Assembly: GCA_001600175.1 (NCBI GenBank)
Contig: BCJC01000007.1
Location: 1,636,115-1,700,114 of the forward strand
From: Erythrobasidium yunnanense
Lineage: Eukaryota; Basidiomycota; Cystobasidiomycetes; Erythrobasidiales; Erythrobasidiaceae
Length of the DNA: 64,000 nucleotides
Direction: 5' to 3'
Part shown: piece by piece, positions 43,315-54,175 of the stretch
How positions within the stretch are numbered: the first letter of the stretch is position 1
Layout of the letters: every line of letters begins with the position of its first letter
The notes under the pieces: generated by a model
What the model was told of the DNA's origin: nothing
Database searches by the model: none
Seen by the model: the letters and a program-made list of their open reading frames with translations, nothing else
Made by a program: the position numbers and the translations under genes

Positions 43315-44539
43315 ATGACCGCATTGCTGGACCTCCCAAACGAGGTGCTCGAGGGCGTCTTTCGCGAGTTTCTCTCGAAACGCCTCACAGACCACAAGTA
43401 TCTCTGCGATTGGATCACGGAGCCAGATGCTCGGAGAACGAGAGCCAAATCTCTACTCACTGGCAAGAACCTCCCGACGTCTAGCCACAATCGCACTCCC
43501 TCTTCTCTACGAACAGCTATCCGACTCCAAGGACATCGAGAGAATGTTCTTATCAGATACAGCCCGGGAGCGGACATCACCTCCACACATGGCATTCGTT
43601 CGCTATCTGCACCTGTCTCTGGGCGCTTCCTGCCATTACGAGGATGCGACATTATTATTGGGAAGGCTGCATCAATGGCTCGCAGAACGCTTAGACGTCG
43701 CACATCTCTACTTGGATTTGAATGGCGCATCTGCCGACAGTAGCGCCCTCCTGGTCAATCTCGCGAATACGCCTGGACTGCGTAACCTACGGAGCCTGCG
43801 TATATTCATAGACAGGGCAAATCATCAAAAGCATACGCTCTTTCGAGACTGTGCTCATTTCCGATTCCTGACTGGACTATACATGGAGGTGCCAGAAGGA
43901 ATCGATTCTTTCGGACGCGCAGAGCAACCATTAGCCCACTTGAAGCAGCTAGAGGCTTCTTTCGTCGCCAACCTAGACGATATCTCTGCTTGTATGGCCA
44001 TCGCCTCGCCGCCAAAACTTGAAATTCTGTATCTCGAGACAACCGATCTCGGCATTCAACCAGACTTGTCCGTGGCCATTGTATTTGGAGACCAAACGTG
44101 GGAATGCTTGGAGAACTTGCGCATAGACACTGAGCAAAGGCTGGAGCGAGACATCTTTGTGACGGAACGCAATCAGTTGCCTGCGTTGCGAGCGCTTCAG
44201 CTCACACTCTGGCGCGACGACTTCCTGATCAAACAAATGTCATACTTGCCTCCGGGCCTGAAATCGTTCAGCATCGAACCTCGCGGCATGGGTCAGCTGG
44301 CGGACTGCCTCGTACTGATTGGGAACGACAAATGGCTCAGTGGGGGTGTGCAACAAATCAAACTGACTCTCATTAATTCATGCTTTTACAATACCGCGGA
44401 CCAAACATACACAAAGGCAGATCTGACGGATGCTGCACACCAGGCGGGTGTCGCTGCTGAGATGAGGGGAGTGGTTCTGGAGCCGAAGGATATCGTGAGC
44501 GAGGTAGCCAGTTTATCCTACTGGAGGCGGTGCAGATGA
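43315..44539 (+). pseudogene. F-box/LRR-like protein, tandem copy 3, one frameshift
   Basis: The start MTALLDLPNEVLEGVFREFL and the segment to EPDARRTRAK lie in one frame from 43315; from about 43447 the family sequence (PNLYSLARTSRRLATIALPL) continues in another frame to the stop at 44539. A run CCAAAT stands where copy 2 has CCAAT, an insertion of one A. The rest of the protein is intact and includes LEILYLETTDLG, LPALRALQLTLW and the C-terminal GVVLEPKDIVSEVASL. A start at 43427 in the second frame could give a 370-residue protein lacking most of the F-box. As with copy 2, resequencing could show that the frame is whole. Confidence 0.7.
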
Positions 44540-44591
44540 GCAGTATCCACCTCGCCTTGCTTCTACTGTCTTCTATCAAGTTTTTGCAGAT

Positions 44592-45633
44592 CTATATATC
44601 TAATTTTTTTACATTACCAACGAGTATGTCTACATCGGAGTCAGTCTCTGACTTTGCAGCTTGCCGGAAACATTGCCAGGCCATATCGTTGAACGCGTCT
44701 GGCCGGTCATCGAAAGTCGGCAGGGGTGCGCTCTCGATGTATTGGCCTGCGAACGGAGACAGACTTGTCAATAGTAGGACGTCTAGCACTCAAGTCACTC
44801 ACCGCATCTTCGAAGCTGCGGTATCTTGTCCAGTTCTTCCTTGCGAAGCTCCCTGTTCGAAGGTCAGATGTGCAACATTGCAGGTAGCTGTTTGCCTACC
44901 TTTCTGAGTACATCTTCAAATCGTTGCTCAGCAGAACAAGATTTTCGAGGCGATCCACATTGGCTTGCAGCAGGCTTTCGTATAATGAGCGAGGGCAATG
45001 CGGCATGTATAGGAAGGTCGGCTCGTTGATATTTAGGTCATACTAACAACGAAGAAGTCAGTACTTCTACCATGACTATGTCCTCCGCTCACATCTTCGA
45101 GTTGCGCTTTATAGCCTAGAGATCTCAGGTAGTCTAGATCCTCCGGCGTAAAAGCTGGGTCCGCAAAGGTGACGGATTGGATAGACTGGAATGTGTTGAA
45201 AATAACTTGTCAAGGGAGAACCAGGAAGAGACGCGGAGAGGGTCATGCAAGCATACGGGAAATAGGGGAAGCACATCAAGCAGAAGAGCCAGTTGCAGCA
45301 GGGATTTCGGGCTGTCTCGCAAGCTTCCCAGTCCAAGACATATGCATTTCAGGCATCGATGAGGCTTCAACGACGATAGGTCCAGAGATTGAAACAGATC
45401 TGACGGGCACGATGGTCTCAGGCATTGTTTCCCTGCTCGTACGGGCATTCTGCGCTACCTCTACACGTCTGGCTGTACCGGCTACTCTGCAGAAGCTGCC
45501 GCTTGCTCGCTAGAAGTGACGATAATGGCTTCTCGACCGGCTGTTTCGCTTTGCCTTTTCCTTTGCGATCCATTCTGATGTTGTTCTTGTTGCGTGTAAC
45601 TTGGGTGAAGCCTGTCTCGTCAATGTTTTGCAT
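44592..45633 (-). CDS. SRR1-like protein
   Basis: Six exons, 45633-45486, 45432-45257, 45185-45093, 45042-44900, 44852-44803 and 44746-44592, give 254 residues. The SRR1 domain is seen as KCICLGLGSLRDSPKSLLQLALLLDVLPLFP, then YLRSLGYKAQLED, FLYMPHCPRSLYESLL and NLVLLSNDLKMYSERELR. SRR1 of plants takes part in clock and light signalling; yeast Ber1 is linked to microtubules; the biochemical role is open. A short basic N-terminus DRKGKGKAKQP precedes the domain; a second Met (45573) is possible. All introns have GT/AG ends; intron 3 (45186-45256) is 71 bases and uses the acceptor TTCCAG after a CTTGAC branch motif. The RanGAP gene begins 93 bases away on the other strand. Confidence 0.85.
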
Positions 45634-45726
45634 ATTATTGTGCTATCCAAACACGCAAAAGATTTGGCGAAAGCGCGAGCCGCATTGGGTCTGTTTTGTG
45701 ACAACCTGACAGACGTTTCTGCTTCC
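45634..45726. promoter_or_regulatory. Compact divergent promoter, SRR1-like gene / RanGAP
   Basis: Only 93 bases separate the two start codons, so the promoters and 5' leaders of both genes must overlap or lie within each other's transcribed region. No clear motif was picked out. Confidence 0.4.
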
Positions 45727-47170
45727 ATGTCGTCTGCCAACATCACACAAGCGGACAATGGCATCTTCAGCATCCACGGCAAAGGCCTCAAGCTGACTTC
45801 GCAGGCCGACATACAGCCATACATCGAGATCCTCGAGCAAATGGGCCAGGACGTCAAGGAGATACATTTGGGAGGAAACACACTGGGCGTGGAAGCATGT
45901 CAAGCACTCGCGAGCGTCATCCAGACAAAGAAGAACCTCCAGGCACGTCGCCTTGTTTTGGGCGTTTTCGCTAGATTCATGCATAGCAAAGCTGACTATG
46001 TGAGATGCTACAGATCGCAGACTTTGCAGACATCTTCACGGGCAGACTCATCAGCGAAATCCCACAAGCGCTACAAGCTCTGTGCGACGCCTTGATAGGC
46101 ATCGATACTCTCGTCCAAGTTGACCTTTCCGACAATGCTTTCGGCGGACGCGTCGCAGAGCCTATGGTTCCCTTCCTCACACAAAACAAACACTTCTCCA
46201 TCTTTAAGCTGCTAAACAACGGCATGGGTCCAGCTGGAGGGACTGTAGTAGCCAATGCAATTCTAGAGAACGCAAAGACAACATCGCCAAACCAGAAGAT
46301 CGCGACTGTAGTATGTGGGAGAAACAGATTAGAGAATGGATCGGCGCCTTTCTTCGCTCAAGCGTATACGGCTCTGGGTGCAAGCTTACGCGAAGTACGC
46401 ATGGTCCAGAATGGTATCAGAATGGAAGGAATTGCTGCTCTTGCTAAAGGTCTACGTGCATGTCCGAATCTGGAAACACTGGACCTGCAGGACAACACGG
46501 CAGCCTATTCTGGCAGCCGAGCGATAGCTTCATCTCTGAAAGCTTGGCCAAACCTCAAACACCTGAATCTTTCCGACTGTCTGCTTCGTCCGAAGGGTGC
46601 ATTAGCCATTGCGAATGCCCTGCTGGAGGGTGCGAATACCAAGCTTGAATCGCTCAAGCTCCAGTCAGACGAAGTCGATGCGAAAGCAGTGGATGTTCTG
46701 GCAGACGCAGTGAAGGTGTACCTCAAGTCGCTCTCTGTGGTGGAGTTGAACGGAAATAGAGTCGAGGCGGAAGATGACAGTATGGTGAAACTACGAGAGG
46801 CGTTAGGAGCGAATGGTTTCGAGGACGCAATAGACGAGATCGACGATGTGGAGGAAGTCGACGAGGAAGAGGAGGAGGAGGAAGAAGAAGAGATTTTGAG
46901 TGAAGAAGAGGATGCAGATGCAAAGGCTGAAAGTCAGGTAGTAGCTGGAGAGGCCGAAACGGGCGGTGAGGTTGTCCGGGGCAACGAGGCAAACATCGTC
47001 AAGCAGGATAAGGTGGGTCCTCCGCCTTAGAGATATGCTAAAGCATTTCAAGCTGACTTTCCGGCTTTCTACAGCTTGCAGAAGAAGCGGAGCCTAAAGC
47101 TAAAACCGGAGAGGATAGGTTGGGCGATGAGCTTGCGGATCTGGTCAACAACTTGGATCTGAAGCAGTAG
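45727..47170 (+). CDS. RNA1: Ran GTPase-activating protein
   Basis: Exons 45727-45942, 46014-47012 and 47075-47170 give 436 residues. RanGAP stimulates GTP hydrolysis by Ran in the cytoplasm and drives nuclear transport. Leucine-rich repeats run through the protein (IKEIHLGGN-type starts, VQVDLSDNAFGG, FSIFKLLNNGMGP, LREVRMVQNGI, LETLDLQDNTAA, LKHLNLSDCLL). The catalytic arginine is Arg83 in ADFADIFTGRLISEIP, directly after the first junction. That junction uses a GC donor (CTCCAG|GCACGT) with acceptor CTACAG; an alternative GT donor one codon on would give QAHFADIF instead of QIADFADIF, which fits the family less well. A very acidic segment (Glu runs, about residues 355 to 380) precedes a final exon ending LADLVNNLDLKQ, as in yeast Rna1. 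Confidence 0.95.
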
Positions 47171-47617
47171 ACCAGCCAGTAAGGAAGTGAATGTGCGATA
47201 AGCTAGGAGAAGCTTCTTCTGCGAGCACGTTAGGGACCCCTTGTTCAGAAGCTACGACGTACACACACACAGTAGTGGTAGGGTGTATAAGTAGAAGCCA
47301 CTTGTTCTGTCGACGTCGGCTCAACTCGTTACTTTGAAGGCGTGACCAGTCAGCTGAGCCTAGGCTGCCCCTAAATTCCGCTCGCCGTTGACCGAGGAAT
47401 TGGTGAGGCCTGCTTGCTTCTCGTACAAAGTTTGCCTTCAAGCGACACTCGAGAACATTATAGCATCATACGCGCAGCCTAAACAAGCAAAACTCTCTTC
47501 GCTTATCGGATCTACGGTACACTCGACAGTCAGCCAGCCAGCCAGAAAATCCACGCAGCAGCCAAAGCCCGGCTAGCTTTCGCAGGACAGCAACATATAA
47601 TATAGAGTTACACTGCA
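47171..47617. other. Intergenic region before NMNAT
   Basis: 447 bases. It includes an ACACACACAC stretch near 47262 and CAGCCAGCCAGCC near 47533, close to the probable transcription start of the next gene. No gene recognised. Confidence 0.4.
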
Positions 47618-48635
47618 ATGCAGGGCGAATACATCTTCCCTACACGGCGTCTGAGCCCGCTCAAAGGTGAGGGCGCTTTTTTGGGCAGCCGGGTGACTGC
47701 GCGGAATAGATGCTAACGTCTGCTTGACTTACAGATGCGACAAAGACACCACTGGTCCTCGTAGCATGTGGCTCCTTCTCTCCTGTGACTTTCCTGCATC
47801 TGCGAATGTTTGAGATGGCCCGCGACGACGCCCGGAGCAACACTCAATTCGAAGTTGTTGGAGGGTACCTTTCTCTAGTCAACGACGCCTACAAGAAGCC
47901 TGGTCTAGCTGCTTCGACACACAGATACAATATGTGCAGATTAGCATGCGACAAGACGAGCGACTGGCTCATGGTGGATCCCTACGAAGCGAGGCAGAAG
48001 GAATACCAACCGACCGCACCGGTCCTTGACCACTTTGATCAAGAGATCAACAAGACAAGGAAAGGCGTACCTGTGCTGGATACGGACGGAAACGAGACGG
48101 GGCAGCGAAAGGACGTCCGCATAATCTTGCTTGCGGGGAGTGATCTTATCCAGACTATGAGTGAGCCTGGCGTATGGGCAGACGAAGATGTGAGTCGCCC
48201 TATGTTAAGGTATCTCAGCAGTCGCTGACGCTTTCGCAGCTTCACCATATCCTCGGTCGCTACGGAGCCTACATTATCGAGCGCGCAGAGTCCGAAATAG
48301 ATCAATCCATTTTCTCCTCCTCGTCCGTACATTCACGATCACCTCTCGTTCTTTATCGAGACAACATCTTCATGGTTCCTCAACTCGTCCGGAACGACGT
48401 CTCATCTACCAAAGTCCGCCTATTCGTCCGGAAAGGAATGAGCATAGAGTACCTCCTTCCAGGCTGTGTAAGCAAGTACATCCGGCGGCATCATCTGTAT
48501 ATGGATGGCGTAGTCGTGCAGCCTGATGGACAGCCAGCATCGTTCCCGCCAATGGAGCTGTCTGGTAAAGCGAGACTTGAGGAGGAAAGCTCGAGTGGGG
48601 AGTCGAGTGGTGAGGAGCTGGCTCCAGAGTCATGA
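47618..48635 (+). CDS. NMA1: Nicotinamide/nicotinic acid mononucleotide adenylyltransferase
   Basis: Exons 47618-47666, 47735-48189 and 48240-48635 give 299 residues. The enzyme joins NMN or NaMN to AMP in NAD synthesis. The nucleotidyltransferase signature is GSFSPVTFLHLRMFEMA (GxFxPxTxxHxxxF), with VVGGYLSLVNDAYKKPGL and RYNMCRLACDKTSDWLMVDPYE following. The second signature, VSSTKVRLFVRKGMS, is the ISSTxxR loop that binds ATP phosphates. DLHHILGRYGAYIIER is formed across the last junction. The C-terminal 25 residues are Glu/Ser-rich and poorly conserved. The short first exon ends MQGEYIFPTRRLSPLK. The symbol follows the yeast pair NMA1/NMA2 and is by family, not by orthology test. Confidence 0.94.
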
Positions 48636-49128
48636 GTATGAAGATGGAGACCAGGGCTGGAGGAGCATGGGTAAATGCGCAGGGAAGCATGTGTATTGTA
48701 AAGCAGCATGGAAATGTAGCCTTAAGCTAGCCAAAACAACGACATTCAGTGCTAGCAGTCTTATAAATCTTCTCGAGTACTTTATCTGGGTGGATGTGGT
48801 AGAATTTGTTGTATATAGGATCTCTTGGCCGAGGTGGACGATTTAGAAAGGAAAAGGCATAGATTCATCTTGTTTGGCGGGTCCGCCGGGAGCTACATTG
48901 CATCACCATTTGTGAGACGTCCGTTGCTTTCACTGACATTCAGAGCTGGACATAGCCATGACATCAGCTCCGGTCACATTATTCTACAAGGGAGGCGAGC
49001 TACTCACCTGCAATACTGCTGCATGCCACAGCCACCACCTTCAAGGACGTCAGCCTCTACAGCATCGTCTGAATCTGACGAAAGCATCGCTTACATTTCT
49101 TCAGCGTAGGTCGCTTCACGTGTTTTCG
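48636..49128. other. Convergent intergenic region
   Basis: 493 bases between two stop codons on opposite strands. Short plus-strand frames run through it but none has domain features or family support. Nothing else recognised. Confidence 0.4.
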
Positions 49129-50460
49129 TCACTCCTCGTTGTCGCTACTTCCGACGTGAACTTCAAGGGAAGTATCCCCATCTTCCTCCATTGCAGCTTT
49201 CGCAGCAGCTACGATCATGCCGAAGATGTCGTCTCGTTGCTTGCTTACAGCTCTGTCACGGGCGCGTTCGGCCTCCCAATTAGAAGTCCACGCAACAGGA
49301 AGCTTCGGGGGAGGTCCGAAGCGTCCAGCCATATCCTCGTTGTTTCTTACGCGCTTGGACATCGAAGTGGGAGTGAGCGGCTTGTGCGGTGTATATGTAC
49401 GAGGAGGCGATGACTTGTGTTCGGCAGAGTGCTGAGGGGGAGTACGCAATCAGTGGCAGATCTAGACGGCTCGAAATACTCTTACATTGCGAAGAACTCC
49501 AGCTTGATCTTGCTTGCGATGCAAGGCACCTAGAAGGTCGGTGTAAAATCGGCCCTTTCGAAGAAGTTGCTGGTGACGATTGGCGTCAGAGACAAGCTCG
49601 GAAGCAGCGCTAGCGATGATGATGTCCGGATCAAAGCGAAAATAGTCCCACGAGACGAAGAAATAGCTTGGGCGATCAAGTTCGCCAAGATTGAGCGAGA
49701 GCCAGATCTTACCAGCGGCTTCGGCGGCCTTTCGAGCGGCTTGCTCCTGAGCTTGATCAAGACCGGCGTAGGCGAGAGATGTTAAGGACTCGGCAGGCGG
49801 GCCGCCATGGGTTGCTATGTGGTTGGCGAATCTTGCTCGCTCTGCTGCAAAGGTAGCAGCATCCGTAGAGCGTGTGGACTTGGACTTGCGTTGTCTCGAT
49901 GTAGAAGCAGATGTAGAGGGCTTTGCGATGAAGACGTCGTCCTCCAGATCCTCCTCGGCGCCCTCTTCATCCTCCTGAACATAGTCACCGTCGAGCCCAT
50001 CAACGAGCATATCGTCATCCACTTCATCTCCGTCCATGAGATCATGCTCCATCTCATCGTCGGACTCGAATGCCTGCTTGCGCTTTCGTTGATGACCAGC
50101 TGACGAGGTAGGAAGAAGCGAGGTAGATGCATATCCAGATGTCGATGTGCTAGGTGTAGAGCTGCTACCGAACGAAAGATCTGGCGTCACTGAGGATGTG
50201 ATGACACCTCGAGCAGAAGAGAACGCTGGAGTGCGAGGGGTCGAGCGCCGAGGCGGGGGAGGAGCCGCAAAGGCTGAGCCGTAGGCAGTCGTGACATCAG
50301 CGTAGTTGACCGTGTTGTTTCTGGTCTTGCGGCCGCCTCGCTGCATCCTTGCGACTTCCAGCTGTTTGAGTCGTCCGAAGGCAAGGTGGAGATCAGATAA
50401 CGCAATCTGAGTCAATCAATCCGGCAACACGTGAAAACCAAAGTGCACAAGGAAATAAAA
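49129..50460 (-). CDS. Protein of unknown function, low-complexity, acidic centre
   Basis: Two exons are clear: 50406-49486 and 49431-49129, joined by a 54-base intron; together 408 codons. The 5' end is unsure: the frame shows no ATG before IALSDLHLAFGRLKQLEV, and a GACTCAG acceptor lies just before it, so a short exon upstream is needed; one candidate is ATG TTT TAT TTC CTT ending near 50449. The protein has a helical N-terminus, a basic patch MQRGGRKTRNN, a Ser/Thr/Pro segment, a strongly acidic stretch (DDEMEHDLMDGDEVDDDMLVDG), a Trp/Phe-containing block (RPSYFFVSWDYFRFDPDIII), a coiled region LLRKGRFYTDLLGALHRK, and a C-terminus with AGRFGPPPKLPVAWTSNW. The acidic/basic alternation suggests a nuclear protein. 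I do not recognise it. Confidence 0.6.
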
Positions 50461-50486
50461 CATTGTATACAAGGAACAGTGACGTT

Positions 50487-51283
50487 ACAGAAGTCTCGCC
50501 CACACTTTCTTCAGCCTGGAAACGAGACCAGCTTTCTGCAAGACGCACTCAATCTCGAACTGTGACATCCCACTCTGGTTCTTCTTTGTCCATATCCAAC
50601 GGCTTCCATCCTTGATGTATATCTGACGTCGAGCCTTGACTGTCTTTTCTCCTTTATCGAGTGTTGCAGGATCATTAGCGAAAGCGCCTTCCGTGTTCGT
50701 GAAGAGACGCTTTACTGGTATAAGGTTCCGAGATGATATACTAGGACGGAAGTTCAGGTCAATGATGTGAGCTCAATAACTCTCGATTCACTCACTGCCG
50801 GGCTTGTCCGATGTCCCTTCTGAAACGGATGTAGGAAACTTGTGTCGGATGTGTAGGTTGCTCGAGCCCTGCATACGTACGGCGGTGAGAATCATCTCTC
50901 ATGTCTCTTACTTCTATTACTTCAGGGTACAGCCTTACCATTCTGGCTGTGGAGCACCTGTGGACTTCAGTACGCAGAACAGGTTATTGGCCAATCTCTT
51001 GACCAGGTCAGGGGTAGAATATGTGGCAGTGCCCTTGTCCATAAGGATCGAAAGGCTCCATGCCATAGGATTGTACTAGGAGGAATTTGGTAAGCTCGCT
51101 GTTCGCGTAAACGAGGTGACCGAGATCGAAGGTTGTTTTGGCGGAGCAGGGGAAGAGCTGGAGACGATAGATGGGAAGGAGGGGGAACGAGTGGAAGACA
51201 GTCGGGACAGTCAGAGAGAGCAGCCCGCATTTTTGGATCAGGGCCCAGACCTTGCTTCCCAATACAGTGAAACAGGGATCCAA
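50487..51283 (-). CDS. Uncertain gene; only the last exon is convincing
   Basis: The end of this minus-strand gene is readable: a segment RLFTNTEGAFANDPATLDKG, then RRQIYIKDGSRWIWTKKN and CVLQKAGLVSRLKKVWARLL to a stop at 50487. Upstream pieces that look coding are YNPMAWSLSILMDKGTATYS with DLVKRLANNLFCVLKSTG (about 50941-51074), entered through the acceptor TCCTCCTAG, and VFHSFPLLPIYRLQLF further up. The splice phases I can find between the middle exon (50805-50877) and the last exon do not agree with the upstream frame, so either an exon boundary is missed or the gene is broken. No family recognised. Treat the start and exon structure as open. Confidence 0.35.
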
Positions 51284-51423
51284 TCCTGATCTTGCTTGTT
51301 GTCTTTAAACCATTTGATCGTAGCAACGTGAATTCGCTAGATAGCAGCCCAGTCTTGACAGCTCTGACGATCGCGTTGGTTGTCTTACGCCAACTTGCTA
51401 TCACCTCTTGGACAGCCAGCAGT

Positions 51424-53102
51424 ATGGGCGTCAAGCACCTGCGACAAGCAGAGAATGCATTCGCACCTGAGAACTCTCCTACGCTGCCCGAACTGCTACA
51501 GGATGTCCCCTTCGTTCCCGTGTTCGACAAGGTGTCCGAACACTCGCTCTACAACCTCTATGTCCCCATCAATGCCACAGATGCTCGCTCACACTTCAAC
51601 AAACTCATGAACGCAATCTATACATCTATATACGCGTCTATACCTGTTTCCTCCAGAATCAGGGGCGAAGTTCGGGAGTGGATCGAGGTGTCTACGCCTG
51701 AAGAGATGACTATTGTTACAGATAGCTGCATTACCGACGATCAAATCGACTTTCTTCTGTCGTGTCATCGAGGCGAAGCTTTCACAGTGGAGAAGCTAAG
51801 CAAGCTGGAAAGGGTCTACTCGGGAGGAGATACTGGAGACATAATCTACATGATCCTAGCTAGACCGCGAAATGTCGATGGCAAGAATGCATGGAAGTCG
51901 GCGTATGGCGGAGATCTCTTAAGGCCGTACGTGGGATCGACAGCCAGGATTGCCGACTTTGCTGGTTCTCAGCGCATCTACGAACACGGTGTAAGTCAGT
52001 GATGAGCTATTCAAGGACCATTTCTGACCACATTGTCTGCTAGGATGCGCGTATACGTTTGAAGACTGCCATACAAGACAACAAGGATAAAGAGGCATAC
52101 AAATTCGCGTTCGGCGCCTTTGCAGAGCCTCTGGTGGAATCGGAACTGGAGCCTCCCTGCGTTGCGGCATTCGAGATCCTCGGCATCCCTAGCGACCTCA
52201 AGATTGCCGGCGTAGTACTCCTTCTAGAGCAAGCCTTGTGTCAATTGACGCATTCGTGGGGTCATAACTACTCGCAACAGCTTCGCAAGCAGCAGACAGC
52301 CAAAGACATGCTTCCTCCTTCTGCTCGCCCGGGAACGAACGAGTCGCAACCGATGGAAAGTCCTTGGTCTGCGCCAGTAGCGAATGACAAGGTGTATCTT
52401 TCGCGCAGGAATCTGTCAGCAGAGGAGAGGTCAGCAATAGTGGCCATGAGTTGGCGCGCCCGCAAAGAGCGCGGTGATCGTCTCAAGCCCAGACGCTTCG
52501 CCGGAGGAGAACGCAATCTTGCAAGCAAGATGGCAAAGCTGTGTACCGGGGAAGGCCTCGGTATCAGGGGAGGCAAAGCGCAGATGAGCACGCATGTCAG
52601 ATTCTCTTTAAATCCAATTCCTCTGCAATGGCTTCCTCCTTACAATACAAAGCAAGACGTCAAACACTTTGTATACTCCATCAAGGCCCAGACACTCGCA
52701 GGCCTAGAAATCGCAGAAGGTCTTTCTTACAAGTTGACTGCTCGATTCGCTGGCACGGAAGACGCCCCGACTATCGAAATTATGCTTTCGAAACCAGATG
52801 GAAGTTGTGCAGTACCTCTAAGGGATCTAGTTGCAGGCTCGGCTCTCGCGGACAGTAAGGTCGACCTCTGTTGCGATCGTCTCCGAGGCTTGCTCGGCCA
52901 GGACGTTCAAGCATGGGCTACTCCAGCTGCTCGAGCGCTTCTATTCGAGAGGAAGTTCAGACTATGCGAAGGAATGCCTGAAGAAGGCGAGCTTACTATC
53001 AAGGATCAGACAGCTTACAGTAGAACGCAAAACAATCGGAAGTGGTTAGCTGGAGCCCGTATGACGGCCAAGCAGTCGAAGAAGGCCAGGGTAGACAATT
53101 AG
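51424..53102 (+). CDS. Protein of unknown function, 541 residues
   Basis: Exons 51424-51990 and 52044-53102, joined by GTAAGT...GCTAG. The frame is open from 51292, but the ATG at 51424 (MGVKHLRQAENAFAPEN) is preferred since the upstream part is hydrophobic and unlike the rest. Blocks include PTLPELLQDVPFVPVFDKVS, NAIYTSIYASIPVSSRIRGE, VSTPEEMTIVTDSCITDDQI, a basic segment RKERGDRLKPRRFAGGERN and TKQDVKHFVYSIKAQTLAGL. The C-terminus is basic (MTAKQSKKARVDN) and may be a nuclear signal. No signal peptide, membrane helix or catalytic motif is recognised. The even composition without low-complexity runs suggests a real globular protein of more than one domain. Confidence 0.65.
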
Positions 53103-53220
53103 CGACCTTGGCTTGTGTAGCTTTAGGAAACGTGCTTGATGCATTGCAGTGATTCAGATTTGAGCAGCCCTTTCGGTTTGGTCGACTTTGATTTGCCCGG
53201 AACATGACGATCGCTTTCTA

Positions 53221-54175
53221 ATGAGTGAAGCTACGGGCTGCGCGCTCGAGACCATCCAGAAGCATGCTGCTCCTCATCCTGAACTGACTTTTGTATCGGA
53301 TTGGTGCAAGTCGAAGCCTATACTCAACCGAAAATCGCATCGCCAGATCTGACAGGTTTATGCAATTCTTCTTGGACGTCTTCAGCTTCACCGTTTGCGC
53401 AAAGAACATGGATCGCACTCGAACAACGCAAGATTCCCTATGCTTACGAGGTGCTCCATTCAGACAAGAAGGAGATCGTCATGGCGCGTACCTTGACTGA
53501 CGAAATACGCTTCGCAGGAAGCTTCCAAGGCTCAGAAGGTCATGGATGGATCCCTACACTCTCCACACGATTTACTGCCGTACTTGCGACTCAGCGATGG
53601 CCGCACTGTTCGTGGCAGCATCCCGTGCATCGAGTTCTTGGAAGAGGGTAAGTTGGCTCGATCGGTTCCTAGAGTATACTGACTTCTGTTGCTGCAGCCT
53701 ACCCTGAAGAGCCTCGAGTCTGGTCAACAGACCTTGTAGACCGTTCACGCGAAAGAGCCTGGGCAGACTGGGTTCGCAGAACGTGCATCCCGACGTTCAT
53801 GCGTGTTCTACGCTCTCGCAAAGAAGACAAGCTTGAAGCATCTTCGCTTGATCTCTGCAAGGCACTGGACATATTCGCAGAAGAGGTAAGCGGCGGCAGC
53901 ATTCGGGCTGGACGGCTTTCGCAAGCTGACAGTATGGCTCTTTCTATGTTCTGTAGGTCAAGTCTCCCTTCTTCTCAGGTCTTCATCCAACTTTACCGGA
54001 CATTATAGTCGCGCCTTTCATCCTGAGAATACGGATGCGCATCAGCAATCGGCATTTCCAGTCTGCGAAGCATGCAGACGCTGCCGCAGGCGCAAAGTAC
54101 CAGCAGTATGCCGAACGATTACTGGACTTAGACAGCCTGAAGCGTACCAGTCCAAGTATTGAGGAGCCTATCGAG
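53221..54175 (+). CDS. Glutathione S-transferase (Omega/Ure2-like), in frame with the next ORF
   Basis: Exons 53311-53477, 53518-53647, 53698-53885 and 53957-54175 are clear; a four-base first exon ATGA at 53221 with the acceptor GGTGCAAG at 53310 (after a CTGAC branch motif) is the only in-frame start I find and is tentative. The thioredoxin-like N-domain has SASPFAQRTWIALEQRKIPYAYEVL, with Ser/Pro at the active-site position, then SPHDLLPYLRLSDGRTVRGSIPCIEFLEE, where the Pro and the Glu-Ser-like turn bind glutathione. The helical C-domain includes RAWADWVRRTCIPTFMRVL and SPFFSGLHPTLPDIIVAPFILR. After PSIEEPIE at 54175 the frame may either splice at GTACGG to a short end stopping at 54272 (253 residues) or run on into the ankyrin-like region. 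Confidence 0.75.

Noticed and set aside
46723-46992. A Pro/Leu-rich minus-strand frame opposite RanGAP.
   Set aside because: It is the complement of the acidic tail of RanGAP and has no independent support.
50967-51530. A 187-residue minus-strand frame opposite the start of the 51424 gene.
   Set aside because: Its composition mirrors the plus-strand coding exon, and it has no domain; taken as antisense shadow.
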